From Phycicoccus sp. Soil802 (GTDB lineage Bacteria > Actinomycetota > Actinomycetes > Actinomycetales > Dermatophilaceae): DNA of 64,000 nucleotides. The DNA is taken from contig NZ_LMSS01000001.1 of NCBI RefSeq assembly GCF_001429605.1, forward strand, positions 187,415-251,414, written 5' to 3'. Shown here piece after piece: positions 15,607 through 24,188 of this stretch. Numbering within the stretch: the stretch's first letter is position 1; the number at the start of each line of letters is the position of its first letter. Made by a program: the position numbers and the translations under genes. The notes beneath the pieces were generated by a model. The model was not told the DNA's origin. It did no database searches and was given only the letters and a program-made list of their open reading frames with translations.

Positions 15607-16293
15607 GTGGTGACCGCCGAGCCGGTCGAACCCCTGCCCACCAGCTGGGTCTTCGACCTCAGCGAGGTGGACGACGGCGAGGACATGGTCGCCGTCGGGG
15701 GTGACCTGCGGGCGGGGACGCTGATCGAGGCCTACCGCAGCGGCGTCTTCCCGATGGGGCTCGGTGAGCTCGGCGCGCGGCCGCTCGGCTGGTGGTCACC
15801 GGACCCGCGCGGGGTCCTGCTGCCCGGGGGAGTGCACGCCAGCCGATCGCTCCAGAAGTCGTTGCGGCACTTCGAGATGCGGGTCGACACGGCCTTCCGC
15901 GAGGTGGTCGAGGCGTGTGCCGACCCAAATCGCGAGGGCCGCTGGATCACCGACGAGATCATCGACGCCTACACCGAGCTGCACGCGCTCGGCTGGGCCC
16001 ACAGCGTCGAGACCTGGCAGGACGGCCGGCTCGTCGGAGGGCTGTACGGCATCAACGTCGGCGGGCTCTTCGCCGGGGAGTCGATGTTCCACCGCGTCAC
16101 CGATGCGTCCAAGGCCGCGGTCGTGGCCACCGCCGGCTACGTCTTCGCCGACGGCGACCCCCGCCGCCTCATCGACGTGCAGTGGGCGACCGACCACCTG
16201 CGCACCCTCGGCGTGGTCACGGTGTCCCGTCGCGACTACCTCGCGCGACTCCGCGAGGCCGTGGCGCTCGAGCCGCCGGCGTTCTCCGCCTAG
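15607..16293 (+). CDS. aat: Leucyl/phenylalanyl-tRNA--protein transferase
   Basis: This 228-residue enzyme transfers Leu or Phe from tRNA to N-terminal Lys/Arg of proteins, feeding the bacterial N-degron pathway. Motifs include GLVAVGGDL-like DMVAVGGDLRAGTLIEAYRS, GVFPM, WWSPDPRGVL, ITDEIIDAYTELHALGWAHS, GGLYGINVGGLFAGESMFHR and a C-terminal LIDVQWATDHLRTLGV. Two consecutive GTG codons (15607, 15610) could start it. ClpS/ClpA partners are not in the window. It sits 14 nt after the PfkB-family kinase, whose function is unrelated. Confidence 0.96.
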   Translation: MVTAEPVEPLPTSWVFDLSEVDDGEDMVAVGGDLRAGTLIEAYRSGVFPMGLGELGARPLGWWSPDPRGVLLPGGVHASRSLQKSLRHFEMRVDTAFREVVEACADPNREGRWITDEIIDAYTELHALGWAHSVETWQDGRLVGGLYGINVGGLFAGESMFHRVTDASKAAVVATAGYVFADGDPRRLIDVQWATDHLRTLGVVTVSRRDYLARLREAVALEPPAFSA

Positions 16294-16305
16294 GGGTCCC
16301 GGGGC

Positions 16306-16587
16306 TCACCCCACGGTGCGCACCCGGTATGCCGCGTGCTCGCCGTCCGTGGCCACCTCGCCGAGGTAGTCCTGGCCGCGCATCCGGCACCACGCCGGGA
16401 TGTCGGCCCGTGCCGCCGGGTCGGTCGCCCACACCTCGACGACGGTGCCGGCGGGCGAGCCCTGGGCGGCCCGGGCGAGCTCGATGACGGGCAACGGGCA
16501 CCGCAGGCCGCGGGCGTCCACGACGACCTGGGGCTCCGCGGTGGCCGCCGCTTCCTGGTCGCCGGCCGGGCGCTGCGGGCCGGTCAC
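16306..16587 (-). CDS. TusA-family sulfurtransferase
   Basis: The 93-residue protein has the TusA/SirA motif DARGLRCPLPVIELARA near residue 28, with the sulfur-carrying Cys in RCPLP. A second Cys lies in IPAWCRMRGQDYLGE. TusA proteins accept persulfide sulfur from a cysteine desulfurase and relay it to tRNA thiolation or molybdopterin enzymes. The GTG start (16587) overlaps the stop of the desulfurase-like gene (GTGA), so both are translated from one message. Whether the upstream protein really supplies sulfur is questionable because it lacks the usual PLP lysine. Confidence 0.85.
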   Translation of the reverse strand: MTGPQRPAGDQEAAATAEPQVVVDARGLRCPLPVIELARAAQGSPAGTVVEVWATDPAARADIPAWCRMRGQDYLGEVATDGEHAAYRVRTVG

Positions 16588-17801
16588 AGTCGCCTGGCCC
16601 CGAGCTCGGTCCGCACCGACTCGACCACCTCGGCGATGACGGCGCAGAAGGCACCCACCTGGGCCGCCCGGTCGGGTGCCACGGCGGCCAGGGGCAGCGT
16701 GATGCGCACGTTGCCGTGGGTCAGGGCACCCATCGCCGCCAGGACGTGGCTCGGCTCGAGGGTGCTGGCCGTGCAGGCGGAGCCCGAGCCGACCGCGAAG
16801 CCCCGTCGGTCGAACTCGCGCACCAGTGCCTCCCCGTCGGCATAGAGCGCCGAGAAGGTCACGACGTGGGGGAGGCGACCCACCGGGTCGCCCACGACCT
16901 CGACGTCGGCGACCGCTGCGGCGGCGACCCGGATGAGGTCGACGAGCGCGAACGCCTCGGCGTGCTCGGCCTCGGCCTCGGCCGCGGTCTGCTGCCACGC
17001 CTCGGCCGCCGCCAGCGCCAGCGGGACCCACGGCGTGTGGCCCGAGGGCCCGCTGATGGCGGCATCCGGGTCGGCCGGCCCCGGGAGCAACCACCGCGTG
17101 CGCCCCGGCACGAACAGGACCCCGAGGCCGCCAGGGCCACCCCAGGAGGCGGCGTCGCCGGCCAGGACGTCGTAGGCCTCGGGCGACGAGGTCCGCCCCA
17201 GGGACGCCTGCGCGTCGACCCCGAGCGGCACCCCGACGGACTGGCAGGCCGCGCGGGCCGCCTCGAGGGGCTGGACCGTGCCCACCTCGCCGTTGGCGTG
17301 CTGGAGGACGGCGGCCACCGTCCCCGGTGCGGCGACGGCCTGTCGCCACGTGGCGAGGTCCACCCGCCCGGCGTGGTCGACGGCCACCGCGTCGAAGGCC
17401 GCCGGGTCGCCAGCGGCGTCGGCCGCATGGCGGCCCGGCACGAGGACCGCAGAGTGCTCGACGGCGGACGCGACCACGCGCGCTCCGCGGCGCCGCGCGG
17501 CATACCGGAGGCCGTCGGTCATCCAGCGGACCGCGGTCGGGCCGTCGGGCGCGAAGGCGACCTCCGACGGGCTGACCGAGAGCCCGGTGGCGAGCACCTC
17601 GCGGGCCTGGTCGAGCAGCCGTCTCGCGGCCCGTCCTTCGCGGTGCAGGCGGCGCGGATCGGCCCACCCGGCGTCGAGCGCGGCGAGCATCGTCTCCCTG
17701 GCTCGCGGGTGCATCGGCCCGGGTGCCGCGTCAAGGACTGCGCGCCCGGGGAGACGGTCGGATTCGCCGCTGGGAGCGTCGTCCGGGGAGGGGTTCGCCA
17801 C
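16584..17801 (-). CDS. Cysteine desulfurase-like class V aminotransferase lacking the PLP lysine
   Basis: The 405-residue protein aligns by motif with NifS/IscS enzymes: AVEHSAVLVPGRH (His stacking on PLP), HANGEVGTVQPLEA (Asn/Glu), GVDAQASLGRT (Asp and Gln contacting the cofactor) and a catalytic-Cys loop GSGSACTASTLEPSHVL. However, where IscS has S-x-HK-x-x-GPKG, here the sequence is GDAASWGGPGGLGVLFV, so the Schiff-base Lys and preceding His are replaced by Ser-Trp. The N-terminus (LDAAPGPMHPRARETML) is otherwise normal. It may be a structural or sulfur-binding homologue, or use a different lysine. It is coupled to the downstream TusA gene. Confidence 0.8.
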   Translation of the reverse strand: MANPSPDDAPSGESDRLPGRAVLDAAPGPMHPRARETMLAALDAGWADPRRLHREGRAARRLLDQAREVLATGLSVSPSEVAFAPDGPTAVRWMTDGLRYAARRRGARVVASAVEHSAVLVPGRHAADAAGDPAAFDAVAVDHAGRVDLATWRQAVAAPGTVAAVLQHANGEVGTVQPLEAARAACQSVGVPLGVDAQASLGRTSSPEAYDVLAGDAASWGGPGGLGVLFVPGRTRWLLPGPADPDAAISGPSGHTPWVPLALAAAEAWQQTAAEAEAEHAEAFALVDLIRVAAAAVADVEVVGDPVGRLPHVVTFSALYADGEALVREFDRRGFAVGSGSACTASTLEPSHVLAAMGALTHGNVRITLPLAAVAPDRAAQVGAFCAVIAEVVESVRTELGARRL

Positions 17802-17849
17802 ACCCTGACGTTAGCCGCACCCTGACCGGACGGGACGCACCGGCTGGAG

Positions 17850-17855
17850 TAGGGT
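17850..17855 (+). promoter_or_regulatory. -10 element TAGGGT for the ctaCDF operon
   Basis: TAGGGT ends 8 nt before an ATG at 17864 and about 41 nt before a TTG at 17897 that has its own ribosome site. Transcription would begin near 17862. Confidence 0.55.
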
Positions 17856-17896
17856 TTGGCGCGATGGCCCATCACTGTCTCGAAGAAGGTGCACCG

Positions 17897-18799
17897 TTGC
17901 GTCAGCACGACGTCTCTGCGCCGCGCCCACAGCGGCGGCGGACTGCTCAGAGGAGAACGACCACGGCTCTCGGGCTGTCGCTCGTCGCCCTCGCCCTCGC
18001 CCTCTCCGGCTGCGCCGGGCGCGTCCAGGACGGCTTCCTGCCGCGCGCCGTGACCGAGGGTGGCGAACGCGTCACCTCGCTCTGGAACGGCGCCTGGATC
18101 GCGGCGCTGCTCGTGGGCGTCCTCGTCTGGGGCCTGATCGGCTGGTGCGTGGTCGCCTACCGCCGCAAGAAGGACGACACCGCCCTGCCGGTGCAGCTGC
18201 GCTACAACGTGCCGATGGAGATCCTCTACACGATCGTCCCGGTCTTCATGATCGCGGTGCTCTTCTACTACACCGCCCGTGACGAGGCAGCCCTGCTCGA
18301 CACCTCCAAGCACCCCGACGTCGTCGTCAACGTGGTGGGCAAGAAGTGGAGCTGGGACTTCAACTACGTGAACGAGCAGACCTACGAGAGCGGCACCCAG
18401 GCCGAGCTCACGGGGGAGCCCGGCACCGAGGAGAACCTCCCGACCCTCTACCTGCCGGTCGACAAGCGCACCGAGTTCGTCCTGACCTCGCGCGACGTCA
18501 TCCACTCGTTCTGGGTGCCGGCCTTCCTGCAGAAGCTCGACATGATCCCCGGTCGGGTCAACAAGTTCCAGGTCTTCCCGACCGAGACCGGTGACTTCAA
18601 GGGCAAGTGTGCCGAGCTCTGCGGCGCCTACCACTCGCGGATGCTGTTCAACGTCAAGGTCGTCGACCAGGCCACCTACGACGCGCACATCGCCGACCTC
18701 AAGGCCCAGGGCAACACCGGTCAGCTCGACAACAGCCTGAACCCGTCCAAGGTCATGGACGAGGACACGCACCTCATCCCGAGCGCAGGGAGCAACTGA
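17897..18799 (+). CDS. ctaC: Cytochrome c oxidase subunit II (aa3 type) lipoprotein
   Basis: The 300-residue subunit carries the CuA centre that takes electrons from the cytochrome bcc complex. It has an Arg-rich N-terminus and lipoprotein signal ending LALALSGC, two membrane helices ([20 protein letters not shown] and [16 protein letters not shown]), the KKWSWDFNY electron-entry Trp segment, and the CuA site [12 protein letters not shown] with an upstream [11 protein letters not shown] His. The TTG at 17897 is chosen because GAAGG stands 7 nt before it; an in-frame ATG at 17864, 8 nt behind TAGGGT, is the leaderless alternative and adds 11 residues. The stop overlaps the ctaD ATG. Confidence 0.95.
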   Translation: MRQHDVSAPRPQRRRTAQRRTTTALGLSLVALALALSGCAGRVQDGFLPRAVTEGGERVTSLWNGAWIAALLVGVLVWGLIGWCVVAYRRKKDDTALPVQLRYNVPMEILYTIVPVFMIAVLFYYTARDEAALLDTSKHPDVVVNVVGKKWSWDFNYVNEQTYESGTQAELTGEPGTEENLPTLYLPVDKRTEFVLTSRDVIHSFWVPAFLQKLDMIPGRVNKFQVFPTETGDFKGKCAELCGAYHSRMLFNVKVVDQATYDAHIADLKAQGNTGQLDNSLNPSKVMDEDTHLIPSAGSN

Positions 18800-20592
18800 T
18801 GGCAGCGGCAACCGAGTCGACCGCCGGGACCTACTACCGGTCCACCGAGGCCACCGCGACCCGCCGGCTCACCAAGGGCCAGACCGTCGTCAAGTGGGCG
18901 TCGACCACCGACCACAAGGTGATCGGCAACCTCTACTTCATCACCTCGTTCATCTTCTTCATCTTCGGTGGCGTGCTCGCCCTGCTGATCCGGGCCGAGC
19001 TGTTCCAGCCCGGGCTGCAGGTCGTCGACAACCCCGACCAGTTCAACCAGCTGTTCACGATGCACGGCACGATCATGCTGCTGCTGTTCGCGACGCCGCT
19101 GTTCGCCGGGTTCGCCAACGCGCTGATGCCGATCCAGATCGGTGCGCCCGACGTCGCGTTCCCGCGGCTCAACATGTTCGCCTACTGGCTCTACCTCTTC
19201 GGTGGCCTGATCGCCTCCGCGGGCTTCCTCACGCCATCGGGTGCGGCGTCGTTCGGCTGGTTCGCCTACTCGCCGCTGTCGGACGCCTCCAACACCCCCG
19301 GTCTCGGTGGCGACCTGTGGGTCTTCGGCCTCGCGCTCGGTGGTTTCGGCACCATCCTCGGTGCGGTCAACTTCATCACCACGATCATCTGCATGCGCGC
19401 TCCGGGCATGACGATGTTCCGGATGCCGATCTTCACCTGGACGATCCTGGTCACCAGCCTGCTCGTGCTGATGGCGTTCCCGGTGCTGGCCTCCGCCCTG
19501 CTGGCCCTCGGCGCCGACCGCAAGTTCGGGGCGCAGATCTTCGAGGCCGACAACGGCGGCCCGATGCTGTGGCAACACCTGTTCTGGTTCTTCGGCCACC
19601 CCGAGGTCTACATCATCGCGCTGCCGTTCTTCGGGATCATCTCCGAGATCCTCCCGGTGTTCTCGCGCAAGCCGATCTTCGGCTACAAGACCCTGGTCTT
19701 CGCGACCATCGGCATCGCGGCCCTGTCGGTCACCGTCTGGGCGCACCACATGTACGCGACCGGCCAGGTCCTGCTCCCGTTCTTCGCGGTCATGACGATG
19801 CTCATCGCCGTGCCCACCGGCGTGAAGTTCTTCAACTGGATCGGCACGATGTGGGGCGGCAAGCTCTCCTTCGAGACGCCGATGCTCTGGGCGATCGGCT
19901 TCCTCGTCACGTTCCTCTTCGGCGGCCTGACCGGCATCATCCTGTCCAGCCCGGCCCTCGACTTCCACCTGTCCGACAGCTACTTCGTGGTGGCGCACTT
20001 CCACTACGTGGTGTTCGGCACCGTGGTCTTCGCGATGTTCGCCGGCTTCTACTTCTGGTGGCCCAAGTTCACCGGGCGGATGCTCGACGAGACGCTGGGC
20101 AAGATCCACTTCTGGATGCTGTTCATCGGCTTCCACACCACCTTCCTCATCCAGCACGTGCTGGGCGTCGACGGCATGCCGCGTCGCTACGCCGACTACC
20201 TGCCCGAGGACGGCTTCACGTGGATGAACCAGCTGTCCACCTTCGGCGCGTTCCTGCTCGCGGCGTCGACGCTCCCGTTCCTCTACAACGTCTGGAAGAC
20301 CTGGCGCACCGCGCCGCTGGTCGAGACCGACGACCCGTGGGGCTACGGCGCATCGCTGGAGTGGGCCACTTCGTGCCCGCCGCCGCGGCACAACTTCGAC
20401 ACGATCCCGCGGATCCGCTCCGAGCGGCCGGCCTTCGACCTGCACCACCCCGAGGCGGCCCCGCTGTCCGGTGTGCACGCCGACCCCGACACGCTGACCC
20501 GGATCATGGCCGAGACCCGCACGGGCGAGGAGCACGTCACGGGCGAGTACGACCACGACAAGCACCCGCGGTACCACGAGGAGCGTGACTGA
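18799..20592 (+). CDS. ctaD: Cytochrome c oxidase subunit I
   Basis: The 597-residue, roughly 12-helix subunit holds heme a and the heme a3-CuB oxygen-reduction site. Ligand motifs are present: [13 protein letters not shown] (heme a His), [14 protein letters not shown] (CuB His and cross-linked Tyr), [10 protein letters not shown] (two CuB His) and [14 protein letters not shown] (heme a3 and heme a His). The N-terminal [12 protein letters not shown] segment and a long hydrophilic C-terminal tail of about 80 residues rich in His/Asp are typical of actinobacterial CtaD. It is translationally coupled to ctaC (ATGA-type overlap) and followed 3 nt later by ctaF. Confidence 0.98.
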   Translation: MAAATESTAGTYYRSTEATATRRLTKGQTVVKWASTTDHKVIGNLYFITSFIFFIFGGVLALLIRAELFQPGLQVVDNPDQFNQLFTMHGTIMLLLFATPLFAGFANALMPIQIGAPDVAFPRLNMFAYWLYLFGGLIASAGFLTPSGAASFGWFAYSPLSDASNTPGLGGDLWVFGLALGGFGTILGAVNFITTIICMRAPGMTMFRMPIFTWTILVTSLLVLMAFPVLASALLALGADRKFGAQIFEADNGGPMLWQHLFWFFGHPEVYIIALPFFGIISEILPVFSRKPIFGYKTLVFATIGIAALSVTVWAHHMYATGQVLLPFFAVMTMLIAVPTGVKFFNWIGTMWGGKLSFETPMLWAIGFLVTFLFGGLTGIILSSPALDFHLSDSYFVVAHFHYVVFGTVVFAMFAGFYFWWPKFTGRMLDETLGKIHFWMLFIGFHTTFLIQHVLGVDGMPRRYADYLPEDGFTWMNQLSTFGAFLLAASTLPFLYNVWKTWRTAPLVETDDPWGYGASLEWATSCPPPRHNFDTIPRIRSERPAFDLHHPEAAPLSGVHADPDTLTRIMAETRTGEEHVTGEYDHDKHPRYHEERD

Positions 20593-20595
20593 CCC

Positions 20596-20997
20596 GTGAA
20601 GATCGAGTACAAGCTCTTCATCGTCCTGGCGGCCTTCTTCGCCCCCGTCGGCCTCGCCTACGGCATCTTCACCGACTGGAAGGAGCCGGTCGGACCGGCC
20701 GGTCTGTTCCTGTCCGCGGGGCTGGGCGCGATGATCGCGTTCTACCTGTGGGCCACCGCCCGCCGGCTCCCCGAGCGCCCCGAGGACAACCCCGGTGGGG
20801 AGATCGCCGAGCACGAGGGTGAGTACGGCTTCTTCAGCCCGCACTCCTGGTGGCCGCTGCCCCTGGCCGGCGCGGCGGCGATCTGCTTCCTGGGTCTGGC
20901 GGTCGGCTGGTGGCTGTTCATCATCGGAGCCACCTTCGGCGTGGTCGCCCTGGTGGGCTGGACCTTCGAGTACTTCAAGGGCCCGCACGCCGTCTGA
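20596..20997 (+). CDS. ctaF: Cytochrome c oxidase subunit IV
   Basis: The 133-residue protein is the actinobacterial aa3 oxidase polypeptide IV. It begins VKIEYKLFIVLAAFFAPVGL and has about four membrane helices, with GPAGLFLSAGLGAMIAFYLW as the second and WWPLPLAGAAAICFLGLAVG followed by WWLFIIGATFGVVALVGW at the end. The central loop RRLPERPEDNPGGEIAEHEGEYGFFSPHSWWP is the family hallmark. It starts with GTG 3 nt after ctaD stops, in the same operon, and stabilises the bcc-aa3 supercomplex. Confidence 0.95.
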   Translation: MKIEYKLFIVLAAFFAPVGLAYGIFTDWKEPVGPAGLFLSAGLGAMIAFYLWATARRLPERPEDNPGGEIAEHEGEYGFFSPHSWWPLPLAGAAAICFLGLAVGWWLFIIGATFGVVALVGWTFEYFKGPHAV

Positions 20998-21017
20998 GCA
21001 CGCTTGCGTGGCCGATC

Positions 21018-21051
21018 GGCCGGGTGTGACCCGCAGGGGTCACCCCCGGCC
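21018..21051 (+). terminator. Hairpin terminator after ctaF
   Basis: GGCCGGG-t-GTGACCC pairs with GGGTCAC-c-CCCGGCC across GCAG, giving a 14-bp stem with one mismatch, starting about 20 nt after the ctaF stop. It is followed by GTTCT rather than a long U tract. Confidence 0.7.
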
Positions 21052-21162
21052 GTTCTCGTGCCCACTCCGAGGGGCCGGTTGCGCGGTAGTGCAGGCGGTT
21101 GCCTGTAGTTGCCATGGATGAGGGGCATCGTCGTGGTGTCAGGGGCATCGCCGTCGAGCAGG

Positions 21163-21168
21163 TAGACT
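21163..21168 (+). promoter_or_regulatory. Extended -10 (GGTAGACT) with a roughly 240-nt leader before the L,D-transpeptidase gene
   Basis: TAGACT at 21163-21168 preceded by GG is the best promoter in the 416-bp gap 20998-21413. Two copies of AGGGGCATCG (21121-21130 and 21141-21150, 20-bp period) lie just upstream. The implied leader to the GTG at 21414 is about 240 nt with several possible stems, for example GGCC-t-GGCG paired with CGCC-c-GGCC near 21218-21254. I could not match it to a known riboswitch. Confidence 0.45.
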
Positions 21169-21413
21169 GACCTCCGGTCCGCGCAGGGGCGGGCCGTCGG
21201 TCTCTCCGGGGGCTGGGGCTCAGGGGGCCTGGCGCGAACTCGTGATCGCCCGGCCAGACACAGTTGCATAGCCAACCATTCAGGCCTGTCCGGCGTCTGT
21301 CGGGATGACGGCCATCGTCGGGCGGGTCCTGCGGCTGTGGCCGAGGACGCGACACGACACGCTGTTCAGATCACGCACAGGGCGCCACGACGGCGCAGAG
21401 CACAGGAGTACAC

Positions 21414-22640
21414 GTGGTGGGTAGGACTCGAGGGGCACGACTGGCCGTGGCCGCGACCATGGTCGCGGGGCTGGCCCTGGTCGCTGGGTGTTCGGGCGGC
21501 GTCGACAGCCCGGCGACCGACGACGTGGCCGGCTCCAGCTCCTCGTCGTCCTCCTCCTCGTCGTCGGCGACTGCCACGCCGGCCGAGCTGACCATCACGC
21601 CGGCCAAGGGCGCCACGGGCGTGCTCCCGACCGAGCCCGTGGTGGTCACGGCCACCAGCGGCACCCTCGGTGAGGTCACCGTCACCGACGCCACGGGCCG
21701 CAAGGTCGCGGGCGAGCTGGGCGACGACGGCACGTGGACCTCCAGCGGGCTGCTGGCTCCCAGCGCGGCATACACGGTCAGCGCGACCGCCACCGGCGAG
21801 GACGGCACGCCGTCCACCACGACCTCGACCTTCAAGACCCTGAAGCCCAAGGTCACCGCGACCTACGGCATCCTCAACTCCGGTGAGACCGTCGGCGTCG
21901 GTATGCCGGCCAGCATCCAGTTCGACTCGGCCGTCACCACCGCGAAGATGCGCGCCGAGGTCGAGAAGCGGGTCACGGTCACCACCTCGCCCAAGCAGGC
22001 CGGGGCGTGGGGCTGGCTCGACAACCGCCAGCTGATGTGGCGTCCGGCGTACTACTGGAAGCCCGGCACCAAGGTCACCATCACCGCACCGCTGACCGGC
22101 GTCCAGACGGGCGAGGGCAAGTGGGTCGGCAACGACGACAGCGCCAGCTTCACGGTGGGCTCGTCGATGGTCTCCACGGTCGACATCAAGGGTCACCACA
22201 TGACGGTCCGTCGTGGCGGCCAGGTCATCAAGGTGATCCCGGTCAGCACCGGTCGCCCCGGCGCCACCACCGAGACCCGGTCGGGGACCAAGGTGATCAT
22301 CCGCAAGGAGGGTCACGTCACGATGGACTCGACGACCATCGGCATCCCCAAGGGCAAGCCCGGCTACTACAAGGAGGAGACGGACTGGAATCTGCGGGTC
22401 ACCTGGACCGGTGAGTACCTCCACTCCGCCCCGTGGTCGGTGGGTGCCCAGGGCAACGCCAACGTCAGCCACGGCTGCGTGAACATGTCGCCGGCCAACG
22501 CCAAGTGGATGTTCGAGAACTCCAAGGTCGGTGACGTGGTGACCTTCAAGGGGTCCAACCGCCCGTTCCTGCCGACCGAGGGCATCGGTGTCTGGCAGTA
22601 CTCGTTCGCGAAGTGGAAGGCGCAGAGCGCCCTCGCCTGA
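21414..22640 (+). CDS. L,D-transpeptidase lipoprotein with Ig-like domains
   Basis: The 408-residue precursor has a lipoprotein signal ending ALVAGC near residue 26 and a run of about 11 Ser. Two bacterial Ig-like domains follow (starting near ELTITPAKGATGVLPTEP and near KVTATYGILNSGETVGVGMP). The YkuD catalytic domain ends with SHGCVNMSPANAKWMF, where His, Gly, Cys and Asn form the L,D-transpeptidase active site, and an upstream GEYLHSAPWS supplies the second conserved His. It would make 3-3 peptidoglycan cross-links outside the membrane, as mycobacterial LdtMt2 does. GTG at 21414 or 21417 follows CAGGAG. Confidence 0.95.
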   Translation: MVGRTRGARLAVAATMVAGLALVAGCSGGVDSPATDDVAGSSSSSSSSSSSATATPAELTITPAKGATGVLPTEPVVVTATSGTLGEVTVTDATGRKVAGELGDDGTWTSSGLLAPSAAYTVSATATGEDGTPSTTTSTFKTLKPKVTATYGILNSGETVGVGMPASIQFDSAVTTAKMRAEVEKRVTVTTSPKQAGAWGWLDNRQLMWRPAYYWKPGTKVTITAPLTGVQTGEGKWVGNDDSASFTVGSSMVSTVDIKGHHMTVRRGGQVIKVIPVSTGRPGATTETRSGTKVIIRKEGHVTMDSTTIGIPKGKPGYYKEETDWNLRVTWTGEYLHSAPWSVGAQGNANVSHGCVNMSPANAKWMFENSKVGDVVTFKGSNRPFLPTEGIGVWQYSFAKWKAQSALA

Positions 22641-22680
22641 GCCTTGCCCGCCGAGGGCGCGAGGGGAGCCCGGGGCGCTG

Positions 22681-22734
22681 CGAGTCATCGCCCGGTGAGG
22701 CGGCGACCCTCGAGTGTCGCCCGGTGAGTCGGCG
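22681..22734. repeat. Imperfect direct repeat of about 24 bp in front of the phosphoesterase gene
   Basis: TCGCCCGGTGAGGCGGCG at 22688-22705 recurs with one change at 22717-22734, and the preceding CGAGT is also repeated. The period is about 29-30 bp. It occupies most of the 116-bp gap between two lipoprotein genes and could be an operator array or a local duplication. Confidence 0.6.
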
Positions 22735-22756
22735 CCGGGTGTGTCATGGTTCAAGG

Positions 22757-23725
22757 GTGCACCGGACCCGCCTGCTCGTGACCTGCTCGGTGCTGGCCGT
22801 GCTCGGGCTCGCCGGGTGTGCCGACTCGTCGGGCGCCGACGCGGTCGGCAGCGCCGCCACCACCACGACGAGCCCGACCAGCGCCCGCACCACGACGACG
22901 ACCACCACGACCACCGTGTCCGCGGCCTCGTCCGCGACTGCGGTCGTCCCGGTCAGCAAGCTGATCGTCTTCGTCGTCGAGAACCACTCGCTCGCGCAGA
23001 TGCGCGCGCAGATGCCCTACACCTACAAGCTCGCGCAGACCTACGGCTACGCGACCAGCTACTTCGGGGTGCGCCACCCGTCCCTGCCCAACTACATCGC
23101 CATCGCGTCGGGCAGCACCCACCTCGTCACCACGAACAAGGCCCCGGCCGACAACGTCCCCGTGCACGGACCCTCGGTCTTCGGCCGGACGATCTCGGCG
23201 GGGCTCAAGGCCGCGGTCTACGTGGACGCCATGCCCGGCAACTGCGCCCTGGTGTCCAGCGGGCGGTACGCCGTGAAGCACAACCCGTGGCCCTACTTCG
23301 TCGACGAGCGGGCGCTCTGCCGCAAGTACGACCTGCCGGTCTCGGCGCTCGGGCCCGCCGTCGACGGAGGCTCCCTGCCGAACGCCGCGATGGTCGTCCC
23401 CGACCTGTGCCACGACGCGCACGACTGCAGCCTCGCCACGGCCGACCGGTGGTTCCAGGGGTGGATGACCAGGATCCAGGCCGGCCCGGACTGGAAGGCC
23501 GGTCGGCTCGCCGTCGTGCTCACCGCCGACGAGGACGACAAGACCGCCGGCAACCGGGTGCTCACGGTCGTGGCGCACCCCAGCCAACGACACCGGGTGG
23601 TGACGGCCCGGCTCGACCACTACTCGCTGGCCCGGCTCTACGCCGAGGTCACCGGCACCGAGCCGCTCGGCCGCGCGAAGACCGCCACCTCGATGGCCAC
23701 GAGCTTCCACCTGCCGCTGCGCTGA
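22757..23725 (+). CDS. Phosphoesterase-family (acid phosphatase-like) lipoprotein
   Basis: From the GTG at 22757 the product is 322 residues with a lipoprotein signal ending VLGLAGC and a Thr-rich linker. The catalytic domain opens KLIVFVVENHSLAQM and has FGVRHPSLPNYIAIASGST, the core pattern of the phosphoesterase family that includes acid phosphatases and phospholipase C. Further family-like blocks are YVDAMPGNCAL and LAVVLTADEDDKTAGNRV. It would act on the outer face of the membrane on a phosphate ester not identifiable from sequence. It is on the same strand as the L,D-transpeptidase gene but separated by a 116-bp gap with direct repeats. Confidence 0.85.
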   Translation: MHRTRLLVTCSVLAVLGLAGCADSSGADAVGSAATTTTSPTSARTTTTTTTTTVSAASSATAVVPVSKLIVFVVENHSLAQMRAQMPYTYKLAQTYGYATSYFGVRHPSLPNYIAIASGSTHLVTTNKAPADNVPVHGPSVFGRTISAGLKAAVYVDAMPGNCALVSSGRYAVKHNPWPYFVDERALCRKYDLPVSALGPAVDGGSLPNAAMVVPDLCHDAHDCSLATADRWFQGWMTRIQAGPDWKAGRLAVVLTADEDDKTAGNRVLTVVAHPSQRHRVVTARLDHYSLARLYAEVTGTEPLGRAKTATSMATSFHLPLR

Positions 23726-23748
23726 CGGGCGGCACGCCGCGTCGATGC

Positions 23749-24099
23749 TCAGTCCCAGCCGAGGGCGTGGAGCCGCTCGTCGTCGATGCCGAAGTGGTGG
23801 GCGATCTCGTGCACCACGGTCACGGCGATCTCGTCGAGCAGGTCGTCACGGTCCTCGCACATCCGGGTCAGCGGCCCGCGAAAGATGGTGATCCGGTCGG
23901 GGAGTGCGCCCGCCCACGCGTCGCCGCGCTCGGTCAGGGGTGTCCCGTCGTAGACGCCGAGCAGGTCCGGGTCGTCGGCGGGCGGCTCGTCCTCGACGAA
24001 GAAGACCACGTTGTCGAGCAGCCGCATCAGCTCCGGCGGCACCGCGTCCAACGCATCCCCGACCGCCAGCTCGAACTCCGCCGCGTCCATCTCGACCAC
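23749..24099 (-). CDS. Minimal zincin-type metallopeptidase family protein
   Basis: The 116-residue cytosolic protein belongs to the small zincin-like metallopeptidase group. It carries VTVVHEIAHHFGIDDERLHALGW near its C-terminus, with the HExxH zinc motif and the following Gly-Ile-Asp/Glu region. The N-terminal part (FELAVGDALDAVPPELMRLL) and RITIFRGPLTRMCEDRDDL are conserved in the family, which is widespread in actinobacteria and has no settled substrate. The GTG start at 24099 is behind a CAGGCT hexamer at 6 nt. It is downstream of qcrB but isolated from it by a strong hairpin. Confidence 0.85.
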   Translation of the reverse strand: MVEMDAAEFELAVGDALDAVPPELMRLLDNVVFFVEDEPPADDPDLLGVYDGTPLTERGDAWAGALPDRITIFRGPLTRMCEDRDDLLDEIAVTVVHEIAHHFGIDDERLHALGWD

Positions 24100-24139
24100 G
24101 GACCCAGCCTGCCACGAGCGGGCCGCACCGCAGACAGCG

Positions 24140-24174
24140 GTATGCCGCCCGCTCGAGCTGAGCGGGCGGCATAC
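24140..24174 (-). terminator. 15-bp perfect hairpin terminating the qcr operon
   Basis: GTATGCCGCCCGCTC (24140-24154) pairs perfectly with GAGCGGGCGGCATAC (24160-24174) across a 5-nt loop, just after the qcrB stop. Both arms start with the GTATGCC word that is over-abundant in this window. Confidence 0.75.
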
Positions 24175-24188
24175 GGCGTCGTGAGCGG

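Noticed and set aside
18721-20988. Open frame of 755 codons on the minus strand opposite ctaC-ctaD-ctaF
   Set aside because: High GC makes antisense frames stay open. The product is Arg/Asp/Glu-rich, without domains, and the plus strand has three clear oxidase subunits.
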